Of a stretch of DNA of 64,000 nt, positions 58,904 through 64,000 are shown piece after piece. The notes below the pieces were generated by a model. That model ran no database searches and was not told the origin of the DNA. It was given only the letters and a program-made list of their open reading frames with translations. Numbering within the stretch: the first letter of the stretch is position 1; the number at the start of each line of letters is the position of its first letter. The stretch comes from Ohtaekwangia sp. (GTDB taxonomy: Bacteria > Bacteroidota > Bacteroidia > Cytophagales > Cyclobacteriaceae). The translations under genes and the position numbers were made by a program. The stretch is from contig JAJNPV010000042.1 of NCBI GenBank assembly GCA_021155195.1, positions 310,001 through 374,000 on the forward strand, in the 5' to 3' direction.

Positions 58904-61378
58904 TCACTCGTCCTTCAACACATCCACGGGGTTTGTCAGGGCAGCTTTTACAGAATGATAACTTGTAATTGAGATTGAAATTAACAAGGTTCCTAAACCC
59001 GTAAGAATAAAAATCCAAACTGAGGGTTCTATTTTGTAGGAAAAATCTCCCAACCATTGTTGCATCATCCAATACGCGAGTGGTGCCGCAATTACAAAAG
59101 CCATAATTATTAACTGAGTATATCCTCTCGATATTAATTTCAGAATATCAAAAACGGAAGCGCCTGAGACTTTTCGAATGCCGATTTCTTTTGTCCGTTG
59201 TTCCAGCGAATAAACGATCATTCCTAACAATCCTAACCCAGCAATTAAAATAGCAAGTGAAGCCATTACCGTAAGCACGGTTCCAAATTGCTGTTGCGAT
59301 TTGAAAGTTTCAGCAAATGCCTGATCAACAAATTCATATTGAAAAGGATAATCTCCGGCATGAGTTTTCCACAACGCGCTCAATTCGTTAATGGTCGCTT
59401 CCCAGGCATCAGCACTTTGAGCGCCAATGCGCAAGGCAATAAATTGATTTTCTCCCACTCCGTATAAGTTTTTAGTTTTAATATGAAAGATGGCCATCGG
59501 TTCAATTGGGCCCTCTAATGACCAGTAATTAAAATCATCCACAACGCCAATTACTTCAAACCGAACCTCTCCTCCTGGGGATTCAATAAATTTTCCAATC
59601 GCGGATTCATCTACCTCCCAACCAATTCTGTGAATGGCCGCTTCATTGAGTATTACACGTTCTTCATCTCCCGGTATATCTTTCGAAAAGTTTCTCCCTA
59701 GTTTCATTTTAATATCCAGCGTGGGAATAAAATATTCATCAGCAGTAGTGAAGTTGAGAGGGAAGGTTTCCTTGTTCATACCTTCTGCACTAAACTTATC
59801 ACCACCATATACATTTGGGGGTAATGAAGTACACCATGATGCTGCTTGTACACCTTTTGAGTTCAGTGAAGCATTCAAAAGACTTTCGCCATTCTTCACA
59901 CTTTGCACATCCTTAATCACCAACAGGTTTTCCTTATTGAAACCCAAATCTTTACTCGACATGTAATTGAGTTGCTGATAAACAATGGCCGTGCAAATAA
60001 TCAGCACGATCGATACACAGAATTGGAATACAACCAGCCCATTCCGTAAGGTCTTACCATTGCTTCCTGTCTTCAGTTTTCCCTTCACACCTTGCACAGG
60101 ATTAAATCCACTTAAGAAAAAAGCCGGGTAGCTGCACGACACCGCAGCCATCATCAAACTGAGTCCAACTGAAACAAGGATCAAAGTAGGTTCAGAAAAT
60201 AAATTAAATTCAAGCGATCTTCCAGTTATTAAGTTAAAGCCGGGTAGCAGTAGTTGCGTAAGACCCAATGCAATGGCCAAGGCAATCAGGCAAAAAGCAA
60301 AGGCTTCAAGGAAGTAATTAAGACTCAATTGCTTTTTACCAAGTCCCAGTATTTTACGAATGCTTGCTTCTTTGATTCTTTTAGTGAATTGAGCAGTCGA
60401 TAAATTCATAAAGTTTACGCACGAAAGCAGAATGATAAAAAAAGCAGCACCCATCAAAGCATAAACAATTTTTTTATTACCCGATTCATTCAACCGGTTA
60501 TACACAACGCCATCCGGAAGATGAATGGCAGTGAGTGGCTGAAGGAATAATTCCCATTTCTTACCAGATTTAATGTATTCGTCATACGAAACATTCATCA
60601 CGCGTTGCAATGTTACTTCAGCGTGCTTTTCAGGAATTTCCACTAGTTTAGTTCGCGTGTTCTCAATATCAGTTCCTTCTTTTACTTTAATAAATGTTTC
60701 AAGTTGTGTCCATACCCAACTCCAGTACAATCTCTTGATTTGGGGAAAGCTATTCATTGAAAGCAATGCGTTGAATTCGATATAAGAGTTTTCGGGGAGA
60801 TCAGTGGCCACTCCGGTTACTTCATAAGTCTGTTGGTTATCTGCTTTTCCTAATCGAACAAGTTTGCCAAGTGGGTTTTCTGTTCCAAAGTATTTTTTGG
60901 CTGTTGATTCGGTTAACACAATGCTATTGGCTTGCTGAAGAGCCGTCAAAGGATTTCCGGCAATCAAAGGAAAATTGAACATCTGAAAAAAACTCGAATC
61001 ACCTGCTAGTATTTTATCTTCTTCAAAATAGACTAGCTCACCTTTTGCATTCGTATACGTGATTACAAAATTACCTGGAGTATGAATGCTTGTTAACAAT
61101 TCTACTTCTGGTAATTCTTCACTTAAAGCTGTGGCAACACCCGGACCGGTTGAGGAAAATTGATTGTCGTCACTTTCGCCCCAAATAAAAGTTTGATTAA
61201 CACGGTAGATGCGGTCGGCATTTGTATGAAAGCGATCGTAACTAAATTCATGGGTTACATACAGATAAATCAACAGCGTACTCGCCATACTTACGGTAAG
61301 CCCGAGTAGGTTAATAGTAGAAAATAACTTTTGACGAGTCAGGTTCCGAACGAATAACACCAGGTAATTTTTCCACAT
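58904..61378 (-). CDS. MacB/FtsX-type ABC transporter permease
   Basis: About 824 residues from ATG 61378 (MWKNYLVLFVRNLTRQKL); codons upstream to 61429 look non-family. It has the duplicated layout of Bacteroidota permeases: a helix near 22-43, a MacB periplasmic core domain (about 50-245), three helices with KRIKEASIRKILGLGKKQL, a second core domain (about 480-650), and three more helices with EQRTKEIGIRKVSGASVFDI. Such permeases do not pump across the membrane but work with an ATPase in mechanotransmission, as in MacB/LolCDE. No ATPase gene is adjacent. Confidence 0.92.
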   Translation of the reverse strand: MWKNYLVLFVRNLTRQKLFSTINLLGLTVSMASTLLIYLYVTHEFSYDRFHTNADRIYRVNQTFIWGESDDNQFSSTGPGVATALSEELPEVELLTSIHTPGNFVITYTNAKGELVYFEEDKILAGDSSFFQMFNFPLIAGNPLTALQQANSIVLTESTAKKYFGTENPLGKLVRLGKADNQQTYEVTGVATDLPENSYIEFNALLSMNSFPQIKRLYWSWVWTQLETFIKVKEGTDIENTRTKLVEIPEKHAEVTLQRVMNVSYDEYIKSGKKWELFLQPLTAIHLPDGVVYNRLNESGNKKIVYALMGAAFFIILLSCVNFMNLSTAQFTKRIKEASIRKILGLGKKQLSLNYFLEAFAFCLIALAIALGLTQLLLPGFNLITGRSLEFNLFSEPTLILVSVGLSLMMAAVSCSYPAFFLSGFNPVQGVKGKLKTGSNGKTLRNGLVVFQFCVSIVLIICTAIVYQQLNYMSSKDLGFNKENLLVIKDVQSVKNGESLLNASLNSKGVQAASWCTSLPPNVYGGDKFSAEGMNKETFPLNFTTADEYFIPTLDIKMKLGRNFSKDIPGDEERVILNEAAIHRIGWEVDESAIGKFIESPGGEVRFEVIGVVDDFNYWSLEGPIEPMAIFHIKTKNLYGVGENQFIALRIGAQSADAWEATINELSALWKTHAGDYPFQYEFVDQAFAETFKSQQQFGTVLTVMASLAILIAGLGLLGMIVYSLEQRTKEIGIRKVSGASVFDILKLISRGYTQLIIMAFVIAAPLAYWMMQQWLGDFSYKIEPSVWIFILTGLGTLLISISITSYHSVKAALTNPVDVLKDE

Positions 61379-61528
61379 AGGGCTGTAATTTGGTTGCAAT
61401 AAAGTCAAAGGTTGTACCAAGACGTGCAACTGCGATTTTAAGGCTCTTTGGAGAGATAATACTTTATGAGATGTCCAGTGGCGAAGAGTAGCGTCCGATA
61501 GCGGTCATAATTTGTCCTTTAAAACCAG

Positions 61529-61559
61529 TTTTTGATACCCATTCAATAACTTACTTTTA
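61529..61559 (+). promoter_or_regulatory. Candidate promoter of galK
   Basis: TTTTTG (61529-61534), a 17-base spacer and TACTTTTA (61552-61559), 18 bases before the galK ATG. Boxes and spacing are identical to those before phoH (12354-12384). Confidence 0.5.
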
Positions 61560-61577
61560 AGGCTCTAATCTTTTGTA

Positions 61578-62732
61578 ATGACTCCTCTCCAATCAGTTGC
61601 TTCCCTATTTAAAGATAAATTCAAAAAGGAACCCTTGCTTGTTGTTGCCCCTGGGCGCATCAATTTAATAGGTGAACACACCGACTACAACAACGGTTTT
61701 GTTATGCCAGCAGCTGTGGATAAGCACCTTGCTTTTGCCGTTGCTCCAAATGACACCGATCAATTCAATTTTTACTCACTCGATTTTAATGAATCATTTT
61801 CTTTTAGGCTTTCCGAATTAAAAGCAGGAGGTCACTGGAGCAATTACATGATGGGTGTGGCCGATGGTTTTAAAGATCTAGGATTATCCTTGGCGGGAAT
61901 TGATTGTGTGTTTGGGGGAAACATTCCCACCGGAGCAGGTATGTCTTCTTCAGCTGCGCTTTGTAGTGGAGTAGGATTTGCGTTCAATGAATTATTTCAC
62001 TTCAATCTTACTCGGTTGCAATTAGCAAAGATTGCGCAACGTGCCGAACATGAGTTTGCAGGAGTACGATGTGGCATTATGGATCAATACGCCAGTTTGT
62101 TTGGTCAATCTAATTCTGCACTGCTGTTGGATTGCCGAAGTCTTCAGCATGAATACTTACCAATTAATTTTCAGGATGTAGAAATTTTGTTAATTGATAC
62201 CAAAGTAAAACATGAACTTGCTTCGTCTGCCTACAATCAGCGCAGGGCTGCTTGTGAAGAAGGGGTTTCAAAAATTCAACACAACAAACCCTCAGTTCAA
62301 TCCTTGCGGGATGCTGATCTTAAAGATCTGGAATTAGTTCGACCGTTAGTTTCACCCGATGTTTTTATTAAATGTCAATTTATAATTCAGGAAATTGCCC
62401 GCACGCAACAGGCTGCTCAACTTTTAAAAGCAAATGACCTGATTGGCTTCGGTAAAAAAATGTTTGCAACACATTGGGGGTTAAGTAAGAAGTATGAAGT
62501 AAGTTGTCCCGAATCAGACTTTCTGGTAGCACTTGCTGAAAGTTTTGGATCAGATGTTTTGGGCGCCAGACAAATGGGAGGCGGTTTTGGTGGCTGCACC
62601 ATCAATTTAGTGAAGAAGACAGCCATCCAAAAATATACTGCTAAAGTCAGCAAGGAATATGTTGCTTCTTTCAAAAAAGAACCTGACTTTTATTCGGTTA
62701 TGCTCATGCAGGGTGTTCATGCAGAATTGTAA
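61578..62732 (+). CDS. galK: Galactokinase
   Basis: 384 residues with all three GHMP-kinase motifs: VVAPGRINLIGEHTDYNNG (about 22-40) for the sugar, GGNIPTGAGMSSSAALCSG (about 113-131) for ATP, and MGGGFGGCTINLV (about 336-348). The catalytic aspartate is D169 in GIMDQYASLFG. It phosphorylates galactose at C1 for the Leloir pathway. The next gene, 27 bases downstream, is a sodium/sugar symporter, so uptake and activation are linked. GalT and GalE are not in the window. Confidence 0.96.
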   Translation: MTPLQSVASLFKDKFKKEPLLVVAPGRINLIGEHTDYNNGFVMPAAVDKHLAFAVAPNDTDQFNFYSLDFNESFSFRLSELKAGGHWSNYMMGVADGFKDLGLSLAGIDCVFGGNIPTGAGMSSSAALCSGVGFAFNELFHFNLTRLQLAKIAQRAEHEFAGVRCGIMDQYASLFGQSNSALLLDCRSLQHEYLPINFQDVEILLIDTKVKHELASSAYNQRRAACEEGVSKIQHNKPSVQSLRDADLKDLELVRPLVSPDVFIKCQFIIQEIARTQQAAQLLKANDLIGFGKKMFATHWGLSKKYEVSCPESDFLVALAESFGSDVLGARQMGGGFGGCTINLVKKTAIQKYTAKVSKEYVASFKKEPDFYSVMLMQGVHAEL

Positions 62733-62759
62733 CGACCTAACTAAACTTTCAGAACTACC

Positions 62760-64000
62760 ATGAATTTATCCGCACTTGATATTGTTGTCTTTGCATCCTA
62801 CTGTGCTTTGATCCTGGGCATTGGCCTTTGGGTTTCGCGCGATAAGGAGGGGCATGAAAAAAATGCTGAGGATTATTTTCTCGCCAGTAAGTCGCTGCCC
62901 TGGTGGGCGATTGGGGCTTCATTAATCGCTGCTAACATTTCAGCAGAACAATTTATTGGTATGTCGGGCTCTGGTTTTGCGATTGGGCTTGCGATTGCCA
63001 GCTATGAGTGGATGGCCGCCATCACCTTGTTAGTGGTGGGTAAATTCTTCTTACCGATTTTTATTAATAAAGGCATTTACACCATTCCGGGTTTTGTTGA
63101 AAAGCGGTTCAGCAAAAATCTCAAAACTATTTTGGCGGTGTTTTGGATCGCTTTATTTGTGTTCGTTAATCTTACTACCGTACTCTATCTTGGTGCGCGT
63201 GCTATGGATACCGTTATTGGTACAGGTGATGGGAGTCTGATGATGTACAGTGTCATTGGCCTGGGTCTTTTTGCCGCAGCTTATTCACTCTGGGGTGGAC
63301 TTTCAGCGGTGGCGTGGACAGATGTGGTGCAAGTAGTTCTCCTTGTCTTTGGTGGCTTAGTTACAACCTATATTGCCTTGGGCCACGTATCACCAACGGG
63401 GGGTGTTATTGATGGAATGGTTCATGTGTTCAATACGGTACCGGAAAAGTTCTCGATGATTCTTTCGAAAGGAGAAATTATTACTCCTGATGGCAAAGAC
63501 GCCTGGTGGGATTTGCCCGGGTTATCTGTGTTGATTGGCGGTATGTGGATCGCGAATATTTATTACTGGGGTTTTAATCAATACATTATTCAGCGTACAC
63601 TGGCGGCTAAAAGTTTACCCGAAGCACAAAAGGGAATTGTGTTTGCTGCATTTTTGAAATTGATTATTCCTTTGATTGTGGTAATTCCAGGTATCATTGC
63701 TTTTGTAATGAATTCCGATGCTGGAAAATTAACAACTGAATCCTTGGATCCAAGTTTTATTAATGCGCAAGGATCGGTGATCAATGACAACGCTCTACCT
63801 TGGTTAATCAGAAGTTTTGTGCCAGCGGGTGTAAAAGGATTGGTGATGGCAGCTTTAGCAGCCGCTATTGTTTCATCATTAGCTTCCATGCTAAACTCTA
63901 CATCTACCATCTTTACAATGGATATTTATCAGCCCTATATCAATAAGACAGCTACCGACAAGCAAACAGTTTCTGTTGGAAGAATTAGCGGAGCGGTTGC
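62760..64000 (+). CDS. Sodium/sugar symporter (SSS family), truncated by window edge
   Basis: From ATG 62760 the frame is open for 413 codons to the end of the window without a stop. Family features are EDYFLASKSLPWWAIGASLIAANISAEQF near 37-65, a YSLWGGLSAVAWTDVVQ loop near 175, WGFNQYIIQRTLAAKS near 274, and GLVMAALAAAIVSSLASMLNS near 360, the SSS signature region. It should couple sodium to sugar uptake, most likely galactose because galK is immediately upstream. The C-terminal helices lie outside the window. Confidence 0.92.
   Translation, partial: MNLSALDIVVFASYCALILGIGLWVSRDKEGHEKNAEDYFLASKSLPWWAIGASLIAANISAEQFIGMSGSGFAIGLAIASYEWMAAITLLVVGKFFLPIFINKGIYTIPGFVEKRFSKNLKTILAVFWIALFVFVNLTTVLYLGARAMDTVIGTGDGSLMMYSVIGLGLFAAAYSLWGGLSAVAWTDVVQVVLLVFGGLVTTYIALGHVSPTGGVIDGMVHVFNTVPEKFSMILSKGEIITPDGKDAWWDLPGLSVLIGGMWIANIYYWGFNQYIIQRTLAAKSLPEAQKGIVFAAFLKLIIPLIVVIPGIIAFVMNSDAGKLTTESLDPSFINAQGSVINDNALPWLIRSFVPAGVKGLVMAALAAAIVSSLASMLNSTSTIFTMDIYQPYINKTATDKQTVSVGRISGAV

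Overview
The window reads as ordinary chromosome from a member of the Bacteroidota, most likely the Cytophagales. The evidence is two PorP/SprF-type proteins, two surface proteins with gliding-motility (CHU_C, type IX secretion type B) C-terminal domains, TonB-like and ECF sigma proteins of the phylum's style, many phylum-typical DUF families, promoter-like TAnnTTTG boxes, and AT-rich intergenic DNA with few Shine-Dalgarno sites. I see no phage, transposase, CRISPR array or rRNA. Coding density is high, and most genes sit in short, overlapping operons.

Layout. 1-7 kb: tail of an unknown gene, a DUF892 ferritin-like protein, a small basic DUF6496 protein, and a 1718-residue kinase with about eleven PAS domains plus its response regulator. 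7-11 kb: an MgtC-like protein, a Crp-like regulator, an outer-membrane-like protein, and a cytochrome c / DoxX / histidine-rich membrane protein trio. 11-20 kb: tRNA-Leu(CAA) with its terminator, ABM protein, SAM hydrolase divergent from phoH, then comEC, enoyl-CoA hydratase, recQ and an AlkD-like gene. 19-25 kb (minus): sua5, pfkA, an SRPBCC gene, pgk, DUF4349, Nudix. 25-32 kb: a 1734-residue PKD/CHU_C surface protein divergent from porP. 32-34 kb: a retropepsin-like RimB homologue, rimK and an aspartoacylase-like hydrolase. 35-40 kb: ffh, an exported methyltransferase, a PepSY protein, a Crp regulator, and a sulfur/redox operon (DUF2892, DUF6132, two rhodaneses, OsmC, thioredoxin). 40-47 kb: aldo/keto reductase, AraC regulator, glycerate kinase, GntP permease, moeA and moaC. 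47-52 kb: a tightly coupled ECF sigma / TonB / seven-bladed-propeller CHU_C / PorP-OmpA operon. 52-56 kb: a 46-residue membrane protein, moaE, moaD, moaA, a TauE permease and an exported DsrE protein. 56-64 kb: YfhO, Uma2, a MacB/FtsX permease, galK and a truncated sodium/sugar symporter.

How the genes work together. The clearest regulatory reading is at 36.9 kb. A perfect TGTGA-N6-TCACA palindrome lies between a Crp gene, whose recognition helix keeps the Crp contact residues, and the sulfur-transfer operon. The most system-like locus is 52316-47101: a sigma factor followed by a single-pass TonB protein in the place where an anti-sigma factor normally lies, then a secreted propeller adhesin and a PorP-OmpA anchor. 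The molybdenum-cofactor genes flank that locus on both sides. Several intergenic spaces carry palindromes built from short repeated words, and one word, CAGTCGAC, also appears in frame inside the YfhO gene. Products are assigned by motif recognition only; no database search was possible.
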